Assembly: GCA_045807745.1 (NCBI GenBank)
Contig: JBJMGT010000026.1
Coordinates: 1 to 64,000 of the forward strand
Source: QHXQ01 sp045807745
Lineage (GTDB): Bacteria > Acidobacteriota > Blastocatellia > Pyrinomonadales > Pyrinomonadaceae
Length of the DNA stretch: 64,000 bases
Reading direction: 5' to 3'
The position numbers and the translations under genes are program-made. Position 1 is the stretch's first letter; every line of letters starts with the position of its first letter. Positions 26,494 to 34,667 of this stretch are shown piece by piece. The notes under the pieces are model-generated. The model saw only the letters and a list, made by a program, of their open reading frames with translations. It was not told the DNA's origin and did not search any database.

Positions 26494-27913
26494 CTATTTG
26501 CTCGCTTGGCTTGTTCAGATTAGCAGTACTGCGCGGCACATTCGGCTGTGGCAATGCCCCGCTCTGGCTGAGCGCGCCTGAACCGCGCAGGTCGCCGGTC
26601 GCCCGATGCTCAGGCTCCTGTGTGTTGAAGCTGTGCGACGTGCCAAAGTAGTTGCGCCACGCGCCGTCGAGCACACGCGGTGTCAGCTCAATCGGCAAGC
26701 CTTCAAACAGACAGATGTCCGTCACTCGCTCCAACAGATCGCGCGGCTCGCACGCTTTCATCTGCCGCCGTTCGAGCATGTAATTGTTGAGCACATGATC
26801 GAGCACGGCCTGTTCGACGCGCATGCCGCGTGTGAAGGCCACGCGGCGAAAGATTTCAATATAAGCGGCCGGCGTCGGCGGCTCGACGCGCGCGCGATAA
26901 CCCATGCGCCGGAGGAATGCCTCGTCCACTAAATCTTTCTCGTCCAAGTTCGTCGAGAAGACGACCAACTGCTCGAACGGGACTTCGATCTTCTTGCCCG
27001 TGTGCAGCGTCAAATAATCGACGCGCCGTTCAAGCGGCACGATCCAACGATTCAACAAATCCTGCGGCGCGCAACGTTGCCGGCCGAAGTCGTCGATGAC
27101 GAGCGTGCCGCCGTTCGACTTCATCTGAAACGGCGCTTCGTAAAACCGCGCCGCCGCGCTCCACACCAGATCGGTATTGTCCAGAGTCAACTCGCCGCCA
27201 ACGATGACGAGCGGGCGCTCGATGCAGACCCAGCGCCGGTCGTATTCGGCCGGCAGCGCGTCGGGCGCGGCGGGCCGATGATTGTGCGTGTCGAAGACGC
27301 GTATGATCTGCGCATCGACTTCGATGGCGTAAGGAATCCAGATATGCCCGGCGAGGCCCTGATTGATGCGCTCGGCGACGGCCGTCTTGCCCGTGCCGGG
27401 CGGGCCTGTGAGAAAGAGCGAGCGGCGCGAGTTGACGACGCAGCCGACGGTCTGCAAGAGCGAATCGGGCAAGACGAGATCGCGCATCGCGGCGCGCACG
27501 CTCGCAATCGTCGCCGGCTTCGACGGGACGGCCTGCAACCGCATCATGTGCGCGTAGTCGCGCAGAGAGACGGGCGCGGGGCCGTTGTAACCGCAAATCT
27601 GTTGCGCGCGCTCCAACCGCTCCCAGCCGCGCTCCAACATTGCATAGCGCGTCGCTCCGACTGCCGCCTGCGCGCGCACCTCGATCAGCTTCTCGCGCGT
27701 CAGACGGTGCAGCAACTCTTCCGCCAATGCGCGCGGCAGATGAATCTCCGCTGCGATATTCGCGGTCGTTGGCTCGGCCAACTGCGCGACCAGCTTGAGC
27801 GCGAGATCGGCCAGAAAGCTTTCGGATACGTCCGTCTCCGCTAACTCTTCCGGCACGGGCGGCCCCATGCTCTCGATCTCCACGCGCGATAGGATTGTTG
27901 CCTGCGTCATCAT
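26471..27913 (-). CDS. AAA+ ATPase associated with the Tad locus
   Basis: 480 residues from ATG 27913 (GAAGGG upstream; a longer start would translate the repeat). Residues 1-140 look like winged-helix segments (NIAAEIHLPRALAEELLHRLTREKLIEVR). The AAA+ core shows LFLTGPPGTGKTAVAERI (Walker A), GGTLVIDDFGRQRCAPQDLLNRW (Walker B area), QLVVFSTNLDEKDLVDEAFLRRM (sensor 1) and an arginine-rich end. It resembles MoxR-like or YifB-like loaders rather than the TadA secretion ATPase. No partner is named in standard Tad systems. A Pro/Ser-rich tail of about 60 residues follows the fold. It lies between a TadD-like TPR gene and a lytic transglycosylase gene. Confidence 0.7.
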   Translation of the reverse strand: MMTQATILSRVEIESMGPPVPEELAETDVSESFLADLALKLVAQLAEPTTANIAAEIHLPRALAEELLHRLTREKLIEVRAQAAVGATRYAMLERGWERLERAQQICGYNGPAPVSLRDYAHMMRLQAVPSKPATIASVRAAMRDLVLPDSLLQTVGCVVNSRRSLFLTGPPGTGKTAVAERINQGLAGHIWIPYAIEVDAQIIRVFDTHNHRPAAPDALPAEYDRRWVCIERPLVIVGGELTLDNTDLVWSAAARFYEAPFQMKSNGGTLVIDDFGRQRCAPQDLLNRWIVPLERRVDYLTLHTGKKIEVPFEQLVVFSTNLDEKDLVDEAFLRRMGYRARVEPPTPAAYIEIFRRVAFTRGMRVEQAVLDHVLNNYMLERRQMKACEPRDLLERVTDICLFEGLPIELTPRVLDGAWRNYFGTSHSFNTQEPEHRATGDLRGSGALSQSGALPQPNVPRSTANLNKPSEQIDVDPLQI

Positions 27914-27926
27914 TGCAACCCTTCGA

Positions 27927-27979
27927 ATTGTTTCATTGATCCATTTATTCATTGAATCAATGACACAATGAATCAATCG
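27927..27979. repeat. 8-mer dyad repeat, word ATTGNNTC
   Basis: The interval reads in 8-base steps as ATTGTTTC, ATTGATCC, ATTTATTC, ATTGAATC and then flips orientation to AATGACAC, AATGAATC, AATC, making a dyad with its centre near 27957. It starts 5 bases after the stop of the TPR gene and ends before the Shine-Dalgarno of the AAA+ gene. Confidence 0.82.
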
Positions 27980-27983
27980 TCAT

Positions 27984-28973
27984 TTATCTTTCCGCCACGT
28001 TCTCGTCCTTTACGCCATTGAGTACGCGCTGCGCCGCTTCGGCCTTTTCGCTCTGCCCGACGCGGCGATAGAGTTCGGCGAGCCGGTGCAGGACGACGGG
28101 CGAGTCGGGTTGTATGCGGCGCGCGCCTTCGTATTGCGCGATGGCGTCCGTGTCGCGCCCCATGCGCTCGGCGAGCGAGGCGGTGTTGAGTCGCCCTGTG
28201 AACTCGCCGCCCGCGCGGGCGAAGCTCTTGAAAGCGTCGTCGAACTTACCCAACCGGCATTGCGCGAGCGCGAGGTTGTTGAGGATGCGCTCGTCGTGCG
28301 GTGCAAGGCGCGCAGCACGCTTCAAGCGATCAACCGCAGCGCGATACTGCCCATTGAGATAGAGGGTGTAACCGAGGTCGTTCAGTGTCTGCGGATCATC
28401 GGGCGCGTCGTCGAGCGCGCGGTCGAACGATTTGCGCGCCTGTTCGGGTAAGCCCTTTTGATCATAGGCGCGCGCTAACAGGCTGTGCGCCTGCTTCATT
28501 TTCGGATCGAGCGCGGTGGCGCGCGACAACTCGGCGATGGCTTCGTTCAACTGCCCCGCGTCGAGCAGTGCGCGACCGCGCTCGAAGTGTTCGCGGGCCG
28601 AGCCGTTTGATTCAACCTCGGCGGCCGCGGGGTTATTTGCGTCATGCACGCGCAGCACGTTTGCGCTCTCGAAACCCCGCACGTCTTTCTCCGACAGCCG
28701 CGCGACTTTGTTGTCGTCGTGGCCGCCGCCAAACAGACGCCCGACTGCTTTGAACGGCGCTTTCAAGGCGTGAAAGAAGCCGCCGCCCTTTTTCTTCTTC
28801 GGCGCTTCCGATGCGTCTTCGCTCGGGCCGACGTTTGCGCCGTTGTCGGCGACGATGTTGGCCGCGTCGTCGCCGTCGCGGCCCGTCGTGCCCGCGCTCA
28901 AGAAGGCGGTTGCGCCAAAGGTCAAGACGGCGGCGATGATGAAAGCATTAATGGTACGTCTGCGGTTGAACAT
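27984..28973 (-). CDS. TPR lipoprotein-like protein, TadD type
   Basis: 329 residues from ATG 28973, with GGAGG 6 bases upstream; the longer frame to 29069 overlaps tadC and is unlikely. An N-terminal hydrophobic helix (FIIAAVLTFGATAFLSAG) is a signal or anchor. From about residue 135 there are five TPR-like units (HFERGRALLDAGQLNEAIAELSRAT, HSLLARAYDQKGLPEQARKSF, NDLGYTLYLNGQYRAAVDRLKRAA, NNLALAQCRLGKFDDAF, HRLAELYRRVGQSEKAE). TadD proteins are TPR pilotins that help the Tad secretin, and the place directly after tadC fits. Confidence 0.82.
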   Translation of the reverse strand: MFNRRRTINAFIIAAVLTFGATAFLSAGTTGRDGDDAANIVADNGANVGPSEDASEAPKKKKGGGFFHALKAPFKAVGRLFGGGHDDNKVARLSEKDVRGFESANVLRVHDANNPAAAEVESNGSAREHFERGRALLDAGQLNEAIAELSRATALDPKMKQAHSLLARAYDQKGLPEQARKSFDRALDDAPDDPQTLNDLGYTLYLNGQYRAAVDRLKRAARLAPHDERILNNLALAQCRLGKFDDAFKSFARAGGEFTGRLNTASLAERMGRDTDAIAQYEGARRIQPDSPVVLHRLAELYRRVGQSEKAEAAQRVLNGVKDENVAER

Positions 28974-28987
28974 ATTGAGACCTCCGT

Positions 28988-29929
28988 TTACATCTTGCCG
29001 AATGTGTCTATGAGGTTGAGGGCCGCAGGGCCGAGGATGGCGATAAAGAGTGTCGGGAACAGAAAGCACGAGAGCGGGAACAACAGCTTCACCGCTGCTT
29101 TCTGTGCCGCCTGCTCCGCGCGCTGCCGCCGTTTGGTGCGCAAGCTATCAGCATAGACGCGCACCGCGCGCGCGATGGACGTGCCGAAGCGGTCGGCTTG
29201 AATCAGCATCGCCACGAGGCTGCGCAGATCGTCCACGCCCGTGCGCTCCGCGAGATTACGCAAAGCCTCGTCGCGCTCGCGCCCGACACGGATTTCCAAG
29301 TTGCACAGTTCAAATTCTTCGCTGATGTCGCGGTGTACTTCCTTCAACTCGTTGCCGACGCGTATCATCGCGGCGTTCAAGCCAAGCCCTGCTTCAATCG
29401 AGACGACCATCAGATCGAGCGCATCAGCCAAGCCCCAACGCACGCGCTGTTGCCGCCCCTTGATAAGCTTGCGTAAGACGTAGCGCGGCAGGAAGAAGCC
29501 GGCGACGAACGCGAGCAGTATCCAACTGACCGCGCTCGACAGAGGGCGCGCGAGTAATGCACAGGTGAGCGCGACCACACCGGGCAACGCGACCAACATG
29601 AACAACTGGGTCGTGCGGAAGGTGACGGGCGCGCTCGGTGCGCGATAACCGGCCTGCATCAACTGCTTTTGCAGTTTCTGCGCTTCGGCCGCCGATGGCG
29701 GCGCGAGTCTGTGCAACGGCTTCGCCATGCGCTCGGCTAAGGCCGCGACCGGGCTATCATTCAAAGCGGGCGCGCTGACCGAGATTGAGGCCAGCCCCGT
29801 GCCGCGCTCCGCCTCGCTCATGCGCCGCAAACGCTCCGTCGCCGCGCTCGCCGGGCGAAACATCACCCAGTACACGGCCAACGCGCCGAACGTGAAGCAG
29901 ACGAAAGTGGAAATGGTGATGACTAGCAT
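28988..29929 (-). CDS. tadC: Tad inner-membrane platform protein TadC
   Basis: 313 residues with a T2SSF domain: WGLADALDLMVVSIEAGLGLNAAMIRVGNEL, then LAERTGVDDLRSLVAMLIQADRFGTSIARAVRVYADSLRTKRRQRAEQAAQKA. Helices lie at the N-terminus, near residues 110-150 and at the C-terminus. TadC and TadB form the membrane platform that works with the TadA ATPase. It follows tadB across a GTTTTCA repeat. Confidence 0.9.
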   Translation of the reverse strand: MLVITISTFVCFTFGALAVYWVMFRPASAATERLRRMSEAERGTGLASISVSAPALNDSPVAALAERMAKPLHRLAPPSAAEAQKLQKQLMQAGYRAPSAPVTFRTTQLFMLVALPGVVALTCALLARPLSSAVSWILLAFVAGFFLPRYVLRKLIKGRQQRVRWGLADALDLMVVSIEAGLGLNAAMIRVGNELKEVHRDISEEFELCNLEIRVGRERDEALRNLAERTGVDDLRSLVAMLIQADRFGTSIARAVRVYADSLRTKRRQRAEQAAQKAAVKLLFPLSCFLFPTLFIAILGPAALNLIDTFGKM

Positions 29930-30015
29930 AGTTTTCAGTTTTCAGTTTTGAGTTTTGAGTTTTCAATTCTCGTTATCAGCACTGGCTTAAAACTGAAAAC
30001 TGAAAACTCAAAACT
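29930..30015. repeat. Heptamer dyad repeat, word GTTTTCA
   Basis: GTTTTCA, GTTTTCA, GTTTTGA, GTTTTGA, GTTTTCA run in perfect 7-base register from 29931 to 29965. The complement AAAACTGAAAACTGAAAACT occupies 29989-30008 and continues to 30015. It begins 2 bases after the tadB stop and ends at the tadC start codon, leaving no room for a normal Shine-Dalgarno outside the repeat. Confidence 0.92.
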
Positions 30016-30016
30016 G

Positions 30017-30979
30017 CTATATCTTGATTCGTAGAATCTTCCGTATGACCAGCATGCCGGTCAGTTGCAAGCCCATGGCGGTGGCGATCAGGTAATGCCC
30101 GCGCGGGTCTTTCCAGAGCACGCTCATGTAGTCGGGGTTCATGACGGTGACGGCGAGCGCGACGAAGATCGGCAGCCCGCAGAGAATCCACGCGGACATG
30201 CGCGAGCTGGTCGTCAGGGTCTTCAAATCTTCCATGATGCGGAAGCGCTCGCGTATGGTGTGCGCGACCTTCTCTAAAATCTCCGCGAGGTTGCCGCCCG
30301 TCTCGCGTTGAATCATGATGGCCGTAATGCACATCTTGAGATCGAGCAGCGGCACGCGTGCCGCCAAATTTTCGAGCGCGAGTTTGAGCGAGAGACCGAG
30401 GTTCTGTTCTTCGTAAGTCTTGCGAAATTCGGTGGCGACGGGGTCGGGCATCTCGGTCGAGATCATGTGCAGCGATTCGGCGAAGGCGTGCCCGGCTTGC
30501 AGCGCGCGGCTCATCAATTCGAGTGCATCGGGCAGTTGTTCGAGGAACAAGTTGAGCCGCTGTCGCCGTTTCCACCAGACGTGGACGAACGGCATGACGC
30601 CGGCCACGAGCGCCGCCGCGATGATGACGACGATGGAGATCGTCAACATCGACACCGCCAGCCCCGCGAGCATCGCCGCCATCACCGCGAACATCAAGAG
30701 GCGCGTGACCGTGATGTGCAGGCCCGCCTGATCAATCATCTGCCGCAGGCGCGCCGCGACCGGCACGTTCAGCAACGCCCGGTTCATCAACGGAATCTCG
30801 CTCATCAACTCCTGCCGCGCGAGTTGGATGTCCATATCTTCGGCGCTCGCCGAGTGCAACAGTGCTTCTGCCAGCCGCTGCTGCAAGCGCACACGTCGCT
30901 GCTCAGTCCCGCGCGTCGCCAATAGATATGCCGCGAACGTCAGGAACAGACAAAAGGCAAAGACAAGAAACGGAATCAT
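30017..30979 (-). CDS. tadB: Tad inner-membrane platform protein TadB
   Basis: 320 residues. T2SSF domain with LEQLPDALELMSRALQAGHAFAESLHMIS and LLDLKMCITAIMIQRETGGNLAEILEKVAHTIRERFRI. An N-terminal helix, a helix pair near residues 95-130 and two C-terminal helices are evident. It shares one base with the cpaF stop, so the two are translationally linked. It works with TadC as the rotor or platform of the pilus machine. Confidence 0.92.
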   Translation of the reverse strand: MIPFLVFAFCLFLTFAAYLLATRGTEQRRVRLQQRLAEALLHSASAEDMDIQLARQELMSEIPLMNRALLNVPVAARLRQMIDQAGLHITVTRLLMFAVMAAMLAGLAVSMLTISIVVIIAAALVAGVMPFVHVWWKRRQRLNLFLEQLPDALELMSRALQAGHAFAESLHMISTEMPDPVATEFRKTYEEQNLGLSLKLALENLAARVPLLDLKMCITAIMIQRETGGNLAEILEKVAHTIRERFRIMEDLKTLTTSSRMSAWILCGLPIFVALAVTVMNPDYMSVLWKDPRGHYLIATAMGLQLTGMLVIRKILRIKI

Positions 30980-32343
30980 TAGCTCTCCTCGAAAAACACG
31001 CGGGGCAGTTGCATGCCGTAGATCTTCAAACGCTCGGCGAAGCGCGGGCGCACGCCGGTCGGGCGGAAGCGACCGATGACGCGCCCGTCCTTGTCCATGC
31101 CCTTGCGCTCGAACTGGAAAATCTCCTGCATCGTGATCGTCTCGCCTTCCATGCCCGTGATCTCGGAGATGGAGGTGATGCGGCGCGTGCCGTCCGACAA
31201 ACGCGCGACTTGAATCACGAGGTTTAAGGCCGATGCGATCTGCTGCCGCATGGCGCGATCCGACAGCCGCATGCCGGTCATCTGGATCATCGTCTCCAAA
31301 CGAACGAGCGCGTCGCGCGGCGTGTTGGCGTGAACGGTGGTGAGCGAGCCGTCGTGCCCTGTGTTCATCGCTTGCAGCATGTCGATGGCTTCGCCGCCGC
31401 GCACCTCGCCGATGACGATGCGGTCGGGGCGCATGCGCAAGGCATTCTTAACCAAATCGCGTTGCGTGACTTCGCCGCGCCCTTCGATGTTGGGCGGGCG
31501 CGTCTCAAGGCGGACGACGTGCGGCTGCTGCAACTGCAACTCGGCCGAGTCTTCAATCGTCACGATGCGCTGCTCTTCCGGAATGTAAGCGGAGAGCGCG
31601 TTCAAGAGCGTCGTCTTGCCCGCGCCCGTGCCGCCGGAGATGAGGACATTCAGCCGCGCGCAGACGCACATCTCAAACATGTCGGCGATGTCTTTCGTGA
31701 GCGCGCCGATCTCTATGAGCTTGGCCATGCGCAAGGGTTCTGAGCCGAAGCGCCGGATGGAGAGGACGGGGCCGTCGAGCGCCAGCGGGGGAATGATTGC
31801 GTTAACGCGCGAGCCGTCCGCGAGCCGCGCGTCCACCATCGGCGATGATTCGTCTATGCGCCGCCCGACCGATGAGACGATGCGCTCGATGACGCGCATC
31901 AAGTGTTCGTCGTCTTTGAACGCCACGTCCGTGCGTTCAAGCTTGCCGCGCCGCTCGATGTAAATGTTCTGCGGCGCGTTGACGAGAATGTCGGAGATGG
32001 TCGGATCGGCCAACAATGGCTCAAGCGGCCCCAAGCCGAACAACTCGTGCCGCACCTCTTCAACCAGCCGCTCGCGCTCGCCGACCGACAGCGGCGCGTT
32101 CTCGACCGCGATCAAGCCTTCGGCAAGGCGCGAGACTTCGGACTTCAACTGCTCAGGCTCTAGCTGGCTGAGCTTGGTCAAGTCCATTCGGTTGATGATG
32201 GCGCGATGGAGGCGCGCCTTCATCTCCTGAAACGTGTGCTGCACGGCGGCGGCCGCCGCTTCGTCGCCACCGTTGCCGTTACTACGCGGCATACCGGCGA
32301 CTGCCGGGTTCGTCTCTCGAATTAATCTTTCGCGTAATGACAT
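30979..32343 (-). CDS. cpaF: Tad secretion ATPase TadA/CpaF
   Basis: 454 residues, GSPII-E type. The N-terminal domain includes FGLGPLEPLLADPTISDILVNAP. The motor has Walker A LISGGTGAGKTTLLNAL, the Asp box EEQRIVTIEDSAELQL, Walker B RPDRIVIGEVRGGEAIDML and a His box DGSLTTVHANTPRDAL. In Tad systems this bifunctional hexamer drives both extension and retraction of Flp pili. It is followed directly by tadB. Confidence 0.95.
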   Translation of the reverse strand: MSLRERLIRETNPAVAGMPRSNGNGGDEAAAAAVQHTFQEMKARLHRAIINRMDLTKLSQLEPEQLKSEVSRLAEGLIAVENAPLSVGERERLVEEVRHELFGLGPLEPLLADPTISDILVNAPQNIYIERRGKLERTDVAFKDDEHLMRVIERIVSSVGRRIDESSPMVDARLADGSRVNAIIPPLALDGPVLSIRRFGSEPLRMAKLIEIGALTKDIADMFEMCVCARLNVLISGGTGAGKTTLLNALSAYIPEEQRIVTIEDSAELQLQQPHVVRLETRPPNIEGRGEVTQRDLVKNALRMRPDRIVIGEVRGGEAIDMLQAMNTGHDGSLTTVHANTPRDALVRLETMIQMTGMRLSDRAMRQQIASALNLVIQVARLSDGTRRITSISEITGMEGETITMQEIFQFERKGMDKDGRVIGRFRPTGVRPRFAERLKIYGMQLPRVFFEES

Positions 32344-32370
32344 GGCGTCTCGTTAGCTGTGCGCTCACAT

Positions 32371-32400
32371 TGCAAATTCAAGATTTGAAAGCTCAAATCA
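32371..32400. repeat. Short dyad between cpaE and cpaF
   Basis: GATTTGA (32382-32388) pairs with TCAAATC (32393-32399) around four bases, and TTCAA/TTGAA pairs beside it. It begins 7 bases after the cpaE stop codon. It may be a degenerate member of the intercistronic repeat class. Confidence 0.5.
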
Positions 32401-32406
32401 CGTTCA

Positions 32407-33657
32407 CTAAATCGCGGCTGGGGCTTTGTCTTTGTTGAGCCGGTCGGGCAAGCCGAACGCGGCGGGTGCGCCCTTGCGCCGTTGGAAGACGCCGCCGAGG
32501 AAGCCGCGGCGCGGTTCGATTTCAACAACGGGTTGCGCCGCGCCGTTGATGCTGGCGGCGATCTGGCGCAACTCGGTGGCGATGCGCGAGGTGGGATTCG
32601 ATTCGACGAGCGGTTGACCCAGATTGATCGAGTTGACGGCCGTGTTGTAGTCGCTCTGTACGTAGCCGGTTACCTTCTCGCCGAGATAGCGTTCGACCTG
32701 CCGCACGTCCAACTCGATCTGTTTCGACCAGCGATTGACGACGATGCGCACCTTGTGGCGCGGGTAGCCGAGCCGGTCGAAGATTTGCAGCGTGCGTTGG
32801 GCGCTGCGAATGGCGGGGATGTCGAGCGTTAGGACGAGCACGATCTCGTCAACTTGATCGAGCGCGGCGAGCGTGATCGCGTCAAAGGTGTGCTGCGGAT
32901 CGATGACAACGTAGTCGTAGTGTTGGCGCAGCACTTCGATCACGGCAAAGACGTGCTCGGCTTCGATGTCGTCGGCGAGGTCGGCTTCGCGCGGCGCGGC
33001 CAGCAAGGCGAGATTCGACGTGTGCGGCGCGACGAGCGAGTTCAGGAGCGAGCCGTCGACGTGCGCGCGCTTCTCGACCAGATCGGCGATGGAGAATTTC
33101 GGCTCGACGCCGAGGTAGAGCGCGAGGTCGCCGGCTTGCAGGTTTAAGTCAACGAGCACGGTGGGCGCGTCGAGCGCCGCCGCGATGTTGGTGGCGATAA
33201 ACGACGTGCCGCAGCCGCCCTTGCTGGAGAAGACGGCGATGGCGCGTCCGCGTTTCTTTGGCGCTTCGGTCTGCCCGGCGCAGACTTCACTGGTGCGGTC
33301 GATGACGGTGCGGAATTCGTCTGCACGGAGCGGCAGGCGCAAAAACTCACGTGCGCCGGCGCGGAGAGAGCGCAGGATCAGATCGGGCGAGGCATCGCGC
33401 GAGGCACAGATGATGACGGTCTGCGGACATTCGACGCTCATGCGCTCGACGTAGCGCAGCGTCGCGTCCGCGCCGACGTCCGGCAGCGTGACGATGGCGG
33501 CGTTGGGGCGCAGGCGCGTGATCTCCGCGTAGAGTTGTTCGGCGTCGTCGCCGCCCGCGAGCAGGCGTGTGCGTTCGTCCGCCGCGAGCGCATCGCGCAG
33601 TTCGCGGAAGCTCTCAAGACCAGTGCTCAGGACGACAAAGGCGAGTGCTTGGGTCAT
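32407..33657 (-). CDS. cpaE: Tad localisation ATPase TadZ/CpaE
   Basis: 416 residues from ATG 33657; the reading frame stays open upstream to 34053 but that part overlaps a TadE-like gene. Residues 1-130 are a degenerate receiver-like domain (LRPNAAIVTLPDVGADATLRYVERM). The MinD/ParA-type ATPase follows with FSSKGGCGTSFIATNIAAAL (deviant Walker A), VLVDLNLQAGDLALYLGV and YVVIDPQHTFDAITL. TadZ positions the Tad machine at the cell pole or membrane. A basic tail ends the protein. Confidence 0.92.
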   Translation of the reverse strand: MTQALAFVVLSTGLESFRELRDALAADERTRLLAGGDDAEQLYAEITRLRPNAAIVTLPDVGADATLRYVERMSVECPQTVIICASRDASPDLILRSLRAGAREFLRLPLRADEFRTVIDRTSEVCAGQTEAPKKRGRAIAVFSSKGGCGTSFIATNIAAALDAPTVLVDLNLQAGDLALYLGVEPKFSIADLVEKRAHVDGSLLNSLVAPHTSNLALLAAPREADLADDIEAEHVFAVIEVLRQHYDYVVIDPQHTFDAITLAALDQVDEIVLVLTLDIPAIRSAQRTLQIFDRLGYPRHKVRIVVNRWSKQIELDVRQVERYLGEKVTGYVQSDYNTAVNSINLGQPLVESNPTSRIATELRQIAASINGAAQPVVEIEPRRGFLGGVFQRRKGAPAAFGLPDRLNKDKAPAAI

Positions 33658-33704
33658 TGTCTTATTCTCTTCAATCAGGTGGAGTGGGCGGGGCGGTCGG
33701 CGCA

Positions 33705-34157
33705 TCAGAGCGGCGGCGGCGTGTAGCCAGCGCTCTCGCCCGTGAGCGTGGTCTGGTAACGCGGCATGCGCACCTTCACGCCGACGAGCGGTACGACAAA
33801 GTTGAAGTCGTAGTTCTCGATGCTCACGGTGACGCGTCCCGCGCCGACACCGAAACTCGAATAGGCGACCGCCACGTTGGCCGTCGTAAGATTTTGGACG
33901 AGCGGCTGCGTCCCCGCCGCCGGCTGCGGGTCGCCGTAGATGACAACGCTCTGCACGTCGCTCGCCTGCCCTTGCGGGTGCGTGACGGCGTAGCGTGCGC
34001 CGCGCCGCGCCGCGTCCGTCAGCGCGTTGTGCGTCCAGAGCAGCAGCCCGCATTCGATGACGGCGAACAAGGCCGTCAGGAAGACGGTGGCGCCGATGGC
34101 GAACTCGACCAACGCCGCGCCGCGTTCGTGCTGTCTGTGTGTTTGTCTGCGTCTCAT
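33705..34157 (-). CDS. tadE: TadE-like pseudopilin (second copy)
   Basis: 150 residues. The N-terminus HERGAALVEFAIGATVFLTALFAVIECGLLL has the Glu of the TadE/F prepilin-like motif at the start of the membrane helix, followed by NALTDAARRGARYAVTHPQG. TadE and TadF are minor pseudopilins processed by the TadV peptidase. It is 15 bases downstream of the preceding TadE-like gene. Confidence 0.85.
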   Translation of the reverse strand: MRRRQTHRQHERGAALVEFAIGATVFLTALFAVIECGLLLWTHNALTDAARRGARYAVTHPQGQASDVQSVVIYGDPQPAAGTQPLVQNLTTANVAVAYSSFGVGAGRVTVSIENYDFNFVVPLVGVKVRMPRYQTTLTGESAGYTPPPL

Positions 34158-34172
34158 CCTCAGACCTCGCGC

Positions 34173-34667
34173 TTAGAACAACAGATAATGCATCGTCGTG
34201 CTCGGGCTGACGTTGACGGCGAGCGAAAAGGTCTTGCCCGTCAGCTTGCCCAAATCGAAGAGCGGCTGATAGCGATAGTTGATGATCTGGACGCTGACCC
34301 GGTCAGGGTAGCCGGGCGCGCCGCCCGCGCTGGTGATACTCACGTTGGCGCACGTCAGTCCGCTTAGCACGGGCGTGCCGGTGCAACCGGCGTCCGCGTT
34401 GCCGTAGACGGTGAGACTCGCAGCCTTCGCTTTCTCCGTCGCGTTGTAGGGCCGGCTGACGAGATAGCGCGCGCCGCTGCGCGTGGCCTTGTCGAGCGTC
34501 GAGTAGGTATTGAAGAAGCAGCCGAACTCCGCGATGGCCCCGAAGAGCACGAGCATGACGGGCAGCACAATCGCCAGTTCGACGAGCTGCGAGCCGCGCT
34601 CGCGTCGGACGAAGCGGACAAGTTGCAGGCTAAGTCTGCCCCACATCATCGCGTGCTGCCTCCTCAC
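34173..34667 (-). CDS. tadE: TadE-like pseudopilin (first copy)
   Basis: 164 residues (MMWGR at 34649 is an alternative start). RRERGSQLVELAIVLPVMLVLFGAIAEFGCFF has the Glu-containing processing region and single helix of TadE-like proteins, then TLDKATRSGARYLVSRPYN. Its ATG overlaps the stop of the TadG-like gene as ATGA. A paralogue follows immediately. Confidence 0.85.
   Translation of the reverse strand: MRRQHAMMWGRLSLQLVRFVRRERGSQLVELAIVLPVMLVLFGAIAEFGCFFNTYSTLDKATRSGARYLVSRPYNATEKAKAASLTVYGNADAGCTGTPVLSGLTCANVSITSAGGAPGYPDRVSVQIINYRYQPLFDLGKLTGKTFSLAVNVSPSTTMHYLLF

Noticed and set aside
27002..27844. Rightward 280-residue frame
   Set aside because: Opposite strand of the AAA+ ATPase gene; Arg/Asp/Ala-rich composition typical of shadow frames in GC-rich DNA.
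33657..34053. Upstream extension of cpaE by 132 residues
   Set aside because: It overlaps a well-supported TadE-like gene and has shadow-type composition; MTQALAFVV at 33657 is the sensible start.
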